A stretch of 64,000 nt of DNA from Mycolicibacterium hodleri. Its GTDB lineage: Bacteria > Actinomycetota > Actinomycetes > Mycobacteriales > Mycobacteriaceae. The position numbers and the translations under genes are program-made. The stretch is from the NCBI RefSeq assembly GCF_006439015.1, contig NZ_RCZG01000003.1, positions 125,278-189,277 of the forward strand. The letters are read 5' to 3'. The notes under the pieces were generated by a model. That model did no database searches. It was not told the origin of the DNA and was given only the letters and a program-made list of their open reading frames with translations. Every line of letters starts with the position of its first letter. Within the stretch, counting starts at the first letter, position 1. Below are positions 42,349-50,963 of the stretch, in pieces.

Positions 42349-44079
42349 TCACGGCAGCATCCAGGACAACACCGGAGTGGACTGCAGGTAGACCAGCACA
42401 CACATCACCAACAGGAAAGCCAGTGACCAGCCGATCACCTTGCGGAATAGGTCGCCCTCCTTGCCGGGCATCGCGGTGGCGGCGGCGGCAATGGCGAGGT
42501 TCTGCGGCGAGATCATCTTGCCGAGCACGCCGCCGGAGCTGTTGGCCGCTGCGAGCAGCACTTCACTGAGCCCGGCCTTCTGAGCTGCGGCGACCTGCAA
42601 GGTGCCGAACAGTGCGTTCGACGAGGTGTCCGAGCCGGTGACGGCGACGCCGAGCCAGCCGAGTACCGGCGACAAGAAGGCGAAGAAGCTACCGGTCCCC
42701 GCGATCCACTGGCCGATGGTGATCGTCTGGCCGGAGAAGTTCATCACGTAGGCCAGCGCGAGGACGGCCGCCACGGTGAGGATGGCCCACTTCAGTTGAT
42801 TCAGCGTCGCCCCGAATGCCCGCACCGCGGCGCCGGGTTTGAGCCCGAGCACCGCCATGGTGATCAACCCGGAGATCAACAGCAGCGTTCCAGCGGCGGA
42901 TAGCCAGCCGAACGCAAACGTCACGCTCGACGGAGGCTTTCCGTCCGGAGTGACGATGTCTAGGCCGGGCCAGGCGAACTTGACCGTCCCCGCGCCGAGC
43001 AGTGTCTTGACCGCGCTGATCTGCGCAATGGAGAACACCGCGATGATGATCAGATACGGCGAGTAGGCCTTCAGCACCGTGCTGCGGGAGTCCTGAGGCG
43101 GCTCGTCATCAGCCCCGGCATCACCGGTGGCTCCCGCTGATCCCGTGGTCACCGAGGTGCGGTTGCCGTCGCTCCTCCCGGTCTCCACGGCGTGCGCCGA
43201 TGCCGAGGCGGTGGTGATCCGATCCTTCATGTCGCCCTCGCTCAACCGTTCCACCGCAAGCTCCTCGGCCGGCTGCCAAAACCGCACCAGAATGACGAGT
43301 GCACCCGCGGCGCCGAGGGAGGCGATGATGTCGGTGAGTTCCACCGACAGGTAGTTGGAGGAGACGAACTGCAAGACGGCGAACACCATTCCGGCGATCA
43401 CGGCGGGTAGCCAGCACTGCCGAATTCCACGACGGCCGTCGACCAGCAGCACGAGCACCAGCGGCACGAACAGCGCGAGGATCGGGGTCTGCCGGCCGAC
43501 GGTCGAGGCCAGTTCGTGCACGGGTAGCCCGGTGATCTTGGCCAGTGTCGTGATGGGCACCGCAATGGCGCCGAACGCGACGGGGGCGGTGTTCGCGACG
43601 AGGGCCACGGTGGCTGCCTTCATCGGCGAGAATCCGAGCGCGATGAGCATGACCGCGCTGATGGCCACCGGTGTTCCGAAACCCGCCAGGGCTTCCATTA
43701 GCCCGCCGAAGCAGAACGCGATGATGATTGCTTGGATCCGTTGATCAGAAGACACGGTGCCGAACGAACGGCGTAGCACGTCGAAGTGTCCGGTCGTCAC
43801 CGTCATGTTGTAGATCCAGATCGCCGTCACGACGATCCACATGATCGGGAAGATACCGAAGGCGGCTCCCTCGCCTGCACTGCTCAAGGCCTGGCCGACG
43901 GGCATGCCGTAGACGGCCACCGCCACCACCAGCGCGACCGCCAGGGCGATCAATCCAGCCCACTGGGCCTTCATCCGCACGACGCCAAGGAGGACGAAGA
44001 TCGTCAGCAATGGCAGCACGGCGAACAAGGTGGACAGCCCGAGTGAGTTGCCAACGGGATCGAAGATCTGCTCATACAT
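42349..44079 (-). CDS. lctP: LctP/GlcA-family lactate/glycolate permease
   Basis: Membrane permease of 576 residues, about 13-14 hydrophobic helices, of the L-lactate/glycolate:proton symporter family (LldP, GlcA). Conserved family text includes FCFGGLMEALAGFGTPVAISA, ANTAPVAFGA and GSDTSSNALFG. Both lactate and glycolate permeases share this family. Being linked to glcDEF and gcl/hyi/glxR makes glycolate the most likely main substrate, an inference from context. ATG 44079 with GAGAGGG upstream overlaps the end of glcF by eight bases. Confidence 0.9.
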   Translation of the reverse strand: MYEQIFDPVGNSLGLSTLFAVLPLLTIFVLLGVVRMKAQWAGLIALAVALVVAVAVYGMPVGQALSSAGEGAAFGIFPIMWIVVTAIWIYNMTVTTGHFDVLRRSFGTVSSDQRIQAIIIAFCFGGLMEALAGFGTPVAISAVMLIALGFSPMKAATVALVANTAPVAFGAIAVPITTLAKITGLPVHELASTVGRQTPILALFVPLVLVLLVDGRRGIRQCWLPAVIAGMVFAVLQFVSSNYLSVELTDIIASLGAAGALVILVRFWQPAEELAVERLSEGDMKDRITTASASAHAVETGRSDGNRTSVTTGSAGATGDAGADDEPPQDSRSTVLKAYSPYLIIIAVFSIAQISAVKTLLGAGTVKFAWPGLDIVTPDGKPPSSVTFAFGWLSAAGTLLLISGLITMAVLGLKPGAAVRAFGATLNQLKWAILTVAAVLALAYVMNFSGQTITIGQWIAGTGSFFAFLSPVLGWLGVAVTGSDTSSNALFGTLQVAAAQKAGLSEVLLAAANSSGGVLGKMISPQNLAIAAAATAMPGKEGDLFRKVIGWSLAFLLVMCVLVYLQSTPVLSWMLP

Positions 44080-45451
44080 GGTCGGACCCTCTCGACGAGA
44101 TGGGGTCGACGCCACGGATGGAGGCGTCGATGAGTTGGACGGGATGGAACAGCGGCACGCCTGCGTCGAGGTAACGGCGGATCTGCAGCAGGCAGCCCGC
44201 GTTGGAGGTGACCACGGCGTCGGGCGCGGTCGTGATGATCTGCTCGACCTTGCGCCGCCCGAGCCGCTCGGCGGGTTCTGGCTGCACGAGGTTGTAGATT
44301 CCGGCTGACCCGCAGCAGACTTCGGGTTCGGGGATGTCGGTGACGCTGAGCTGCGGGATGCTACGCAGGACCGCGCGCGGCTGCGCCCGTATCCCCTGTG
44401 CGTGCGCCAGATGGCAGGCATCGTGGTACGCCACGCGAGCTGGGATGGGGTGCCGTGGTGCGACCGGTCCGAGCTCTGCGAGCAGCTCGGAGATGTCGCG
44501 TACCTTCGCACTGAACACGGCGGCGCGTTGCGCGTAGGCGGGGTCGTCGCGCAGTAGCACGGCGTACTCCTTCATCGACGATCCACAGCCCGCGACGTTG
44601 ACCACGATGCTTTGCACGTCGGCAGCATCGAAGGTGTCGATGATGTTGCGTGCCAGTGCAATTGCTTCCTCTTCGCGTCCGGCGTGGCTGGACAGCGCTC
44701 CGCAGCACTGCTGGGTCTTCGGGGCCACCACGTCGCAGCCCTCTGCGGCCAGGACGCGGGTGGCGGCGGCATTCACGTCGCCGAAGAAGACGCGCTGCAC
44801 GCAGCCGGACAACATCCCGACGCGGTGCCGCGCGGTTCCGGCGGCGGGGGTGAACGCGGGTTGGCGGGCCACCACGTTGTGCAGCGTCAACGCGGGCAAC
44901 AGCGCCTCCATCGCGCGTAGCCGGGCGGGCAGCCGGTCGAGCAGGCCGAGTGCCAGGAGCAGTCGGCGTACGCCGAGACGTTGGTAGAGCGTTCCGAAGA
45001 ACGCTGCCGGGCGCAGCCGAGCCGGGTAGGGAAAGAGGCTGAAGATCATCGTGCGAAACAGCCGGTCCGCCCGAGTGCGTTCCCAGTTGCGCTCGATCTG
45101 TGGCCGGACCGCCTCGATCAACTGGTCGTACTTCACGCCGGACGGGCACGCGCTCACGCATGCCATGCAACCCAGGCAGGCGTCGAAGTTGTCGACGAAC
45201 TGCTGATCCATCGGTACTTCGCCGGCCTTGCCCAACTCCATCAGGTAGATGCGTCCCCGCGGCGAATTCGCCTCATTGCCCTCCAGGAGATACGTGGGGC
45301 AGGTCGGGAGACAGAAGCCGCAGTGCACGCAGTCATCGATGAGTTCGTCGCTCGGCGGGTGGTGGGTATCGAAGACACCGCCACCACCTCCGGTGTCGAT
45401 GGCGGCAGCCACCGAGAGGACGTCACGGTGTTGCGAATCGGGTTCGGTCAT
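44072..45451 (-). CDS. glcF: Glycolate oxidase iron-sulfur subunit
   Basis: A 459-residue membrane-associated electron-transfer subunit. Two ferredoxin-like [4Fe-4S] clusters are marked by CVHCGFCLPTCPTY and CLGCMACVSACPSG. Two CCG domains follow (QQCCGALSSHAG and EVCCGSAGIYN). GlcF passes electrons from the flavin subunits to the quinone pool. It lies 37 bases after glcE and overlaps the permease gene, so it is in one operon with glcD-glcE-permease. Confidence 0.92.
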   Translation of the reverse strand: MTEPDSQHRDVLSVAAAIDTGGGGGVFDTHHPPSDELIDDCVHCGFCLPTCPTYLLEGNEANSPRGRIYLMELGKAGEVPMDQQFVDNFDACLGCMACVSACPSGVKYDQLIEAVRPQIERNWERTRADRLFRTMIFSLFPYPARLRPAAFFGTLYQRLGVRRLLLALGLLDRLPARLRAMEALLPALTLHNVVARQPAFTPAAGTARHRVGMLSGCVQRVFFGDVNAAATRVLAAEGCDVVAPKTQQCCGALSSHAGREEEAIALARNIIDTFDAADVQSIVVNVAGCGSSMKEYAVLLRDDPAYAQRAAVFSAKVRDISELLAELGPVAPRHPIPARVAYHDACHLAHAQGIRAQPRAVLRSIPQLSVTDIPEPEVCCGSAGIYNLVQPEPAERLGRRKVEQIITTAPDAVVTSNAGCLLQIRRYLDAGVPLFHPVQLIDASIRGVDPISSRGSDHV

Positions 45452-45488
45452 GAGATTCCTTAGATCGACGAGAGGCTGGTGGCGCGGC

Positions 45489-46682
45489 TCAGTACCAGGG
45501 CGCGAATCGACCGGGCGCCCATCGCCCGTCGGGGTCGAATTGGGCCTTGATGCGCCGCAGGAGAGCGACCGTCGACGGCGCCGGGCCGAGTGGCTCGACC
45601 AGCGCGTCGACCTCGGCCGAGCGTTGACGAAGCAGCACGTTCGTCTGGTGGGTCGCGGCGTGCTCGCGCAGTGCGCTCAACACTTGCGCATGGGCCGCCG
45701 CCGAGTCCCCGCGAAGTGCAACGGTGTGTATTCCGAGGGCGGCACTGGACACGATGTGCGCCTCGAGCCCGGCACGCCGGGCCGAATCGAAGGTCCGCTC
45801 GGCGAGAACGGCTAGGCCACTTGGCAATCCGGCCACGCCGATGATCGTCTGGTCGTCGGCGCCACGGACCGCAGCGGCGTGCCCCTGCCACTCGGACGCG
45901 GCGTCCTCGACGGGGCTGGCGTCGATCCCGAGGTCGGCGAGCAGCGCAGCGGACCGGACGGCTGCGGCCTCGACCGATCCCTGGGTGCCGTCGAAGCGCA
46001 CCAACAGCCTGCCCGGTTCACCCGGTCCACCTGAAACCCATTCCACAGCATCGGGTTCCAGCGGCGAGGCCGTCAGCGCGAGTGCTGCGGCGGTGGCCTG
46101 CTTCGCGTCGGCCGTTGCGGCGGCGGTGAGCGACGCCGCCGGCCGCGGGTGGAGCCGAACCACCACCTCGGCGACCATGGCCAGCGAGCCGAGTGAGCCG
46201 TAGACGAGCTTGCCGAGGTCATAGCCGGCGACGTTCTTGATGACGTGGCCGCCGGAGCGGGCGACGGTGCCGTCGGCGAGGATCAGCGTGACGCCGATGA
46301 CCAAATCGCGCAGCCCGCCGCAGCGCAACCGGGACGGTCCTGAATCGCCTGTCGCCAGCAGACCGCCCAGCGTCGCTCCGGATCCTGCGCTCGGTGGGTC
46401 CAGGGCCAGCCACTGTCCGCTGTCGGCGAGGTGATCCTGAAGTGCCGCCAGGGTGGTGCCCGCAAGCACCGAGGCCGTCATGTCGCCGGGGTTGTGGGTC
46501 AGCACCCCGGCGAGGCCGGTGGTGTCCAGGGTGATGTCGGGATCGGACACCCGGCCGGCCCAATCCAGTTTCGTGCCGCCCCCGCGGATCAGCACCGTAC
46601 CTGTCGATTCCCGCAGCAGCTGGGCGGTCTCGGCAAGCGAACCCGGGCGTTGAATGTCGTGTCGTTGATCGATGGCTGTCAT
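45489..46682 (-). CDS. glcE: Glycolate oxidase FAD-binding subunit
   Basis: A 397-residue FAD_binding_4 protein, shorter than GlcD and without its C-terminal half, as expected for GlcE. It shows VLIRGGGTKLDW, TLGGLLATGDSGPSR and SGGHVIKNVAGYDLGKLVYG, which are characteristic. It works with GlcD and GlcF in glycolate dehydrogenase. It starts 19 bases after glcD ends. FAD-binding loops appear intact. Confidence 0.9.
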   Translation of the reverse strand: MTAIDQRHDIQRPGSLAETAQLLRESTGTVLIRGGGTKLDWAGRVSDPDITLDTTGLAGVLTHNPGDMTASVLAGTTLAALQDHLADSGQWLALDPPSAGSGATLGGLLATGDSGPSRLRCGGLRDLVIGVTLILADGTVARSGGHVIKNVAGYDLGKLVYGSLGSLAMVAEVVVRLHPRPAASLTAAATADAKQATAAALALTASPLEPDAVEWVSGGPGEPGRLLVRFDGTQGSVEAAAVRSAALLADLGIDASPVEDAASEWQGHAAAVRGADDQTIIGVAGLPSGLAVLAERTFDSARRAGLEAHIVSSAALGIHTVALRGDSAAAHAQVLSALREHAATHQTNVLLRQRSAEVDALVEPLGPAPSTVALLRRIKAQFDPDGRWAPGRFAPWY

Positions 46683-46701
46683 CTCATACGGCTCCGTGTG
46701 C

Positions 46702-48198
46702 TCACATGCGTTCGATCAGGCCGGCGGCCTCGAGGGGGTGCACTCGATACGGTCCGGGACGCTCGCCGCACAGCCGTGGAGTGGGAAAGATCTTGCCCGG
46801 GTTGCTGATTCCGTTCGGATCGAACGCAGTCCGCAGTCGCTTCATCACGGCAAGGTCGTCCTCGGAGAACATCTTCGGCATCGAACACGCCTTGTCAGTG
46901 CCCACGCCGTGCTCGCCGGTGATCGATCCGCCCATCTCCACGCAGAGCTCCGCGATCGCCGAGGACAGTTGCTCGCCGCGTTCGGACTCTCCCGCAGTCG
47001 CACCGTTGTAGAGCACCAGCGGATGCAGATTTCCGTCTCCGGCGTGGAAGACGTTCGCCACCCGCAGCCCGGCCTCGTCGGCCATCTCCTGCATGCGGGC
47101 CAGTACCTCGCCAAGCCGGGTGCGGGGGATGACCCCGTCTTGCACGAAGTAGTCGGGACTGATGCGACCTACGGCGGCGAAAGCCGCCTTGCGACCCTTC
47201 CAGATCAGTGCACGTTCGCCCGCGTCGGTCGCGATGCGGATACCCGTGGCGCCGGCCGCGCGGCAGATGCGTTGAACCTCGGCGAACCCCTCATCGCATA
47301 CGTGGTCGGGTCCGTCGAGTTCGACCACCAGTGCGGCAGCGGTGTCGAGGGAGAATCCTGCGTGGACGGCCGCCTCGCAGGCTTCGATGGCGAGCGCATC
47401 GAGCATCTCGACCGCTGCGGGAATGATGCCGGCCGCGATGATCCCGCTCACCGCCTCGCCCGCCGCCGCGGGACTGGTGAAATCGGCGACCAACGTGCGC
47501 ACGCTTTCCGGCCGGCGGAGCAGACGCACCGTGATCGAAGTGGCGATGGCCAGCGTGCCCTCGGAGCCGATCACGGCTCCGCGCAGGTCGGGGCCGACCA
47601 CGTCGGGACCGTCGCCGCCGACGGTGACCACCGAGGCGTCCGGCAGGACCAGGGTCATCGCGTGCACGTGGTTGCTGGTGAAGCCGTACTTCATGCAGTG
47701 CGCGCCACCGGAGTTCTCGGCGATGTTGCCGCCGATCGTGCACACCGTCTGGCTCGACGGGTCCGGGGCGAAGTACAGGTCGTATTTCGTCACCGCGAGA
47801 GTGACGTCGGCGTTGGTCACGCCGGGTTCCACCGTCATCCGCTGGTTGGGGACGTCGATGTCGAGGATGCGTCGCATCCTGGCCAGGGAGATCACCACTC
47901 CGTCGGCGACCGGAAGCGCCCCACCGGACAGACCGGTACCTGCGCCGCGCGCAACGTAGGGCACCCGGGCGCTGGCGCAGGCAGCGACCACGGCGGCGAC
48001 CTCGGCGGTGGTCTCGGGGAGCGCCACCAACGCCGGAACCACGCGGTATCCGGTGATTGCGTCACACTCGTAGGCCTTGAGCCGGGTCAGGTCGGTGATG
48101 ATGCGATCGGGTGCGAGATCGCGACGGAGTCGATCGGCCAGTTGGTGGGTGGCCGCGCCGGCACTGACGACATCCGGTGCAGCCTGGGCCATTGCCAT
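46702..48198 (-). CDS. glcD: Glycolate oxidase subunit, FAD-linked
   Basis: Catalytic flavoprotein of 498 residues oxidising glycolate (and perhaps D-lactate) to glyoxylate. The FAD domain shows YVARGAGTGLSGGALP and GSEGTLAIATSITVRL. The C-terminal domain carries FHAGDGNLHPLV and ITGEHGVG. It is clearly related to the oxidase at 26724-28133 but sits with glcE, glcF and a permease, making this the GlcDEF enzyme. M1 and M3 are both in-frame ATGs. A probable IclR-responsive promoter lies in the 146 bases upstream. Confidence 0.92.
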   Translation of the reverse strand: MAMAQAAPDVVSAGAATHQLADRLRRDLAPDRIITDLTRLKAYECDAITGYRVVPALVALPETTAEVAAVVAACASARVPYVARGAGTGLSGGALPVADGVVISLARMRRILDIDVPNQRMTVEPGVTNADVTLAVTKYDLYFAPDPSSQTVCTIGGNIAENSGGAHCMKYGFTSNHVHAMTLVLPDASVVTVGGDGPDVVGPDLRGAVIGSEGTLAIATSITVRLLRRPESVRTLVADFTSPAAAGEAVSGIIAAGIIPAAVEMLDALAIEACEAAVHAGFSLDTAAALVVELDGPDHVCDEGFAEVQRICRAAGATGIRIATDAGERALIWKGRKAAFAAVGRISPDYFVQDGVIPRTRLGEVLARMQEMADEAGLRVANVFHAGDGNLHPLVLYNGATAGESERGEQLSSAIAELCVEMGGSITGEHGVGTDKACSMPKMFSEDDLAVMKRLRTAFDPNGISNPGKIFPTPRLCGERPGPYRVHPLEAAGLIERM

Positions 48199-48210
48199 CG
48201 TTCACCGTGA

Positions 48211-48248
48211 CTTCCATAGTTCGGAATGTAACTACCGATCAATGGAAG
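48211..48248. promoter_or_regulatory. Probable IclR operator ahead of glcD
   Basis: A composite site at 48211-48248, starting 13 bases before the glcD start. It contains CTTCCAT at 48211-48217, GGAATGTAACTA at 48223-48234 and ATGGAAG at 48242-48248, giving a TTCC/GGAA inverted arrangement. The core GGAATGTAACTA differs by one base from GGAAAGTAACTA in the iclR-hyi intergenic region. Known IclR sites are TGGAAA/TTTCCA palindromes, so the match is plausible but untested. Confidence 0.5.
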
Positions 48249-48344
48249 AATGCTCGCTGGGACGGGATGTGTCAACCATCACACAAGACTTCGATTGTGA
48301 CGTAACCCTGAGGCGATGGGATGGGGATGGGGCATGGGCCACCG

Positions 48345-49115
48345 TCAGGCGGAGGCATCACCTTGCAGATCGAGGGCGAGGCCCTTTGCTACCCGGACCA
48401 GGATCGGGGCGATCTCGACGACTCGCCCGGCCGTGATGCGCCCGGAAGGTCCGGATACTGAGATCGCCGACCACGTGGGTGCGCCGGGCAGCGGCACGGC
48501 GACGCACCGAACGCCGACTTCTTGCTCACCGTCGTCCACTGCCCACCCCTGCTCTCGGATCTCGGCGAGCTCGGCCAGAAACGATGCCGGGTCGGTGTGC
48601 GTGCGCGGCGTCGTCGCCGGCATACCGGTGCGACGCAGCAGGTCGACCACCTGCTCGTCGGGCAGCTGAGAGAGGAGGGCTTTGCCGACGCCGGTGCTGT
48701 GCGCGGCGACCCGTCGACCCACTTCGGTGAACATTCGCATCGAGTGTGCGGAGGGCACCTGGGCCACGTAGACCACCGAATCGGCTTCGAGAACGGCCAT
48801 GTTGGCCGTCTCGCCGATCTCGGCCACCAGCGCGGCAAGTCGCGGTCCGGCCCACGCCCCACCGAGGGCGCGGGTAGCCGACTGTCCCAGCCGAATGAGC
48901 CGTGGACCGAGCGCGTAGCGGCGGGAGGTCTCCTGTCGGACGTAGCCGTTGTGGGCAAGCGACCGCAGCAGTCGGTGAATGGTCGGCAGCGGCAGACCCG
49001 TGGCCGCTTCCAATTCAGCCAACCGCATCGCACCGCCGGCGTCGGCGAGGTGTTCGAGCAGCGCCAGCGCACGGTCCAGCGACTGAACGCCGCTGCCCCG
49101 GGTGTCGTCTGCCAT
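48345..49115 (-). CDS. IclR-family regulator of glyoxylate genes
   Basis: A 256-residue regulator. The N-terminal winged helix (SLDRALALLEHLADAGG, LPLPTIHRLLRSL) precedes the IclR effector domain (GRRVAAHSTGVGKALLS, GVRCVAVPLPG). Members such as AllR and GclR bind glyoxylate or allantoin-related ligands and control gcl genes. Its place between the gcl operon and glcDEF supports that role. The ATG at 49115 (MADDTRG) gives a compact N-terminus; an open frame to 49187 extends into the operator region. Confidence 0.9.
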   Translation of the reverse strand: MADDTRGSGVQSLDRALALLEHLADAGGAMRLAELEAATGLPLPTIHRLLRSLAHNGYVRQETSRRYALGPRLIRLGQSATRALGGAWAGPRLAALVAEIGETANMAVLEADSVVYVAQVPSAHSMRMFTEVGRRVAAHSTGVGKALLSQLPDEQVVDLLRRTGMPATTPRTHTDPASFLAELAEIREQGWAVDDGEQEVGVRCVAVPLPGAPTWSAISVSGPSGRITAGRVVEIAPILVRVAKGLALDLQGDASA

Positions 49116-49143
49116 GCCGCCTCTATACCTCATTCCGCGATGT

Positions 49144-49233
49144 GGAAAGTAACTATCCCACGGATTGTGGTTGACGAGCGCGCTCATCTGGGTCTAACTT
49201 CCATATAGCAGATATTAACTTCCATATTATGGA
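49144..49233. promoter_or_regulatory. Probable IclR operators in the iclR-hyi intergenic region
   Basis: Three related elements lie between the divergent genes. GGAAAGTAACTA is at 49144-49155. The 12-mer TAACTTCCATAT occurs twice, at 49195-49206 and 49216-49227, exactly 21 bases apart, i.e. two helical turns on the same face. The second is part of the perfect odd palindrome TCCATATTATGGA at 49221-49233. Adjacent repeats at helical spacing suit cooperative IclR binding. Confidence 0.6.
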
Positions 49234-49241
49234 GTATTGAT

Positions 49242-50081
49242 ATGCAACACGGGCTGCCCTACCTCGCAAACTGCTCGATCCTCTTCACAGAGGTGCCCCT
49301 GCTGGAGCGTCCGGCCGCTGCACGGGCGGCGGGATTCGATGCCGTCGAATTCTGGTGGCCGTTCGACCGCACGGTTCCACCCGATGCCGACGTCGACCGC
49401 TTCGTGGCAGCGATCGCCGACGCGGGCGTCCACCTGGTGGGCCTGAACTTCCCGGCCGGCGACATGCCATCGGGCGACCGCGGCCTGCTGTCGTGGCCTG
49501 GGCGCGCCGAGGAGTTTCAGGACGGCGTCCAGATCGCCACCGACATCGGTCAGCGACTGGGGACCGTCGCCTTCAACGCGCTGTACGGCAACCGCCTCGA
49601 CACGGCGACACCTGACGAACAGGACGAGTTGGCGGCGCGCAACCTTGCAGTCACCGCGGAGGCGGCCGCCGGGATCAATGGCGTCGTCCTGGTCGAGCCG
49701 GTCAGCGGGGTTGCCAGCTACCCACTGCGGACAGCCGACGACGTCGCCGCTGTGCTCGACCGCGTCGAGCAGGAATCAGGCGCCACGAACCTGCGACTAC
49801 TCGCCGATCTCTATCACCTGGCCACCAACGGCGACGACCTCGGCGCCGTCGTCACCCGCCATGCCGACCGGATCGGGCACGTCCAAATCGCCGACGCCCC
49901 AGGCCGTCACGAACCGGGTAGCGCCGACCTCGACCTCGACGGCACCCTGTGTGCCCTGCAAGCCACGGGCTACAACGGCTGGGTGGGCCTGGAGTACGTC
50001 CCGACGACAACCACGCAGGCAGGACTCGACTGGCTGCCCACCGAACGGCGCGCCGCCAACACTGCGAGGAGCACGTCGTGA
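49242..50081 (+). CDS. hyi: Hydroxypyruvate isomerase-family protein
   Basis: A 279-residue xylose isomerase-like TIM barrel, the size of E. coli Hyi, which interconverts hydroxypyruvate and tartronate semialdehyde. Features include LANCSILFTEVPLLER near the start, FDAVEFWWPF, NFPAGDMPSGDRG and the metal-site Glu in VLVEPVS. LLADLYHL and IGHVQIADAPGRHEPG follow in order. The ATG at 49242 lies eight bases after the TATGGA palindrome. It overlaps glxR by four bases (GTGA). Confidence 0.92.
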   Translation: MQHGLPYLANCSILFTEVPLLERPAAARAAGFDAVEFWWPFDRTVPPDADVDRFVAAIADAGVHLVGLNFPAGDMPSGDRGLLSWPGRAEEFQDGVQIATDIGQRLGTVAFNALYGNRLDTATPDEQDELAARNLAVTAEAAAGINGVVLVEPVSGVASYPLRTADDVAAVLDRVEQESGATNLRLLADLYHLATNGDDLGAVVTRHADRIGHVQIADAPGRHEPGSADLDLDGTLCALQATGYNGWVGLEYVPTTTTQAGLDWLPTERRAANTARSTS

Positions 50082-50962
50082 CCACGATCGCCTTCATCGG
50101 ACTCGGCATCATGGGTGAGCCGATGGCCGGCCACTTGATCGACGGTGGCCACGATCTCATCGCGGTGAACCGCAGCCAGGGGGCCGTCGAGCGGCTGGTG
50201 GATCGCGGCGCGCGCGCCGGACACGTGGCCGCGGCCGTCGCCGAGGCCGAGGTCGTGATCACGATGCTGCCCGACAGCCCGGACGTGGAGGCGGTCGCGG
50301 TCGGTGGGGATGGCATCTACGCCAACGCAAAGCCTGGCACGCTGCACATCGACTGCTCGTCCATCCGGCCCGACGTCTCCCGTCGGCTTGCCGAGGACGG
50401 TGCTCAACGTGAACTGCGGGTCATCGATGCACCGGTCAGTGGCGGTCAGGCGGGTGCCGTGGAGGCCACGCTCTCGATCATGGTCGGTGGAGCCGACGCC
50501 GATGTCGAGGAGGCCCGCCCGCTACTCGAGGCGATGGGCTCCACCGTGGTTCACGTCGGTCCGGCCGGTGCGGGGCAGACGGTGAAGGCGGCCAATCAGC
50601 TCATCGTCGCCGGACACCTGGAACTGCTGGCCGAGGCGATCGTGTTCCTAGAGGCGCACGGCGTCGACCTCGAGGCCGCGGTCAAGGTACTCGGCGGCGG
50701 CCTGGCGGGCAGCGCCGTGCTGGACCGCAAGGCAGCCGGCATGCTCACCCGCACGTTCGATCCCGGCTTCCGCATTGATCTGCACCACAAGGACCTCGGC
50801 ATCGTGACGTCGGCAGCCCGCGACGCCGGTGTCGCCATCCCGTTGGGAGCCCACGTCGCCCAACTGGTCGGTGCACTGCGTGCCCAAGGGCACGGCGGAC
50901 TCGACCACAGCGCCCTCCTGCTGCTCGTGGAGCATCTCTCGACCCCGCCGAAGGACGCCTGA
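50078..50962 (+). CDS. glxR: Tartronate semialdehyde reductase (2-hydroxy-3-oxopropionate reductase)
   Basis: A 294-residue beta-hydroxyacid dehydrogenase reducing tartronate semialdehyde to D-glycerate with NAD(P)H. The Rossmann motif is [15 protein letters not shown]. The catalytic block [10 protein letters not shown] and the Lys in [10 protein letters not shown] are intact. The GTG start overlaps the hyi stop (GTGA), and it is one base ahead of gcl. A position between hyi and gcl marks it as GlxR rather than a generic 3-hydroxyisobutyrate dehydrogenase. Confidence 0.92.
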   Translation: MTTIAFIGLGIMGEPMAGHLIDGGHDLIAVNRSQGAVERLVDRGARAGHVAAAVAEAEVVITMLPDSPDVEAVAVGGDGIYANAKPGTLHIDCSSIRPDVSRRLAEDGAQRELRVIDAPVSGGQAGAVEATLSIMVGGADADVEEARPLLEAMGSTVVHVGPAGAGQTVKAANQLIVAGHLELLAEAIVFLEAHGVDLEAAVKVLGGGLAGSAVLDRKAAGMLTRTFDPGFRIDLHHKDLGIVTSAARDAGVAIPLGAHVAQLVGALRAQGHGGLDHSALLLLVEHLSTPPKDA

Positions 50963-50963
50963 C

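Noticed and set aside
46672..48210. 512-codon open frame on the plus strand opposite glcD
   Set aside because: It lies antisense to glcD and has the His/Arg/Gly/Val repeats of a shadow frame; it has no domain.
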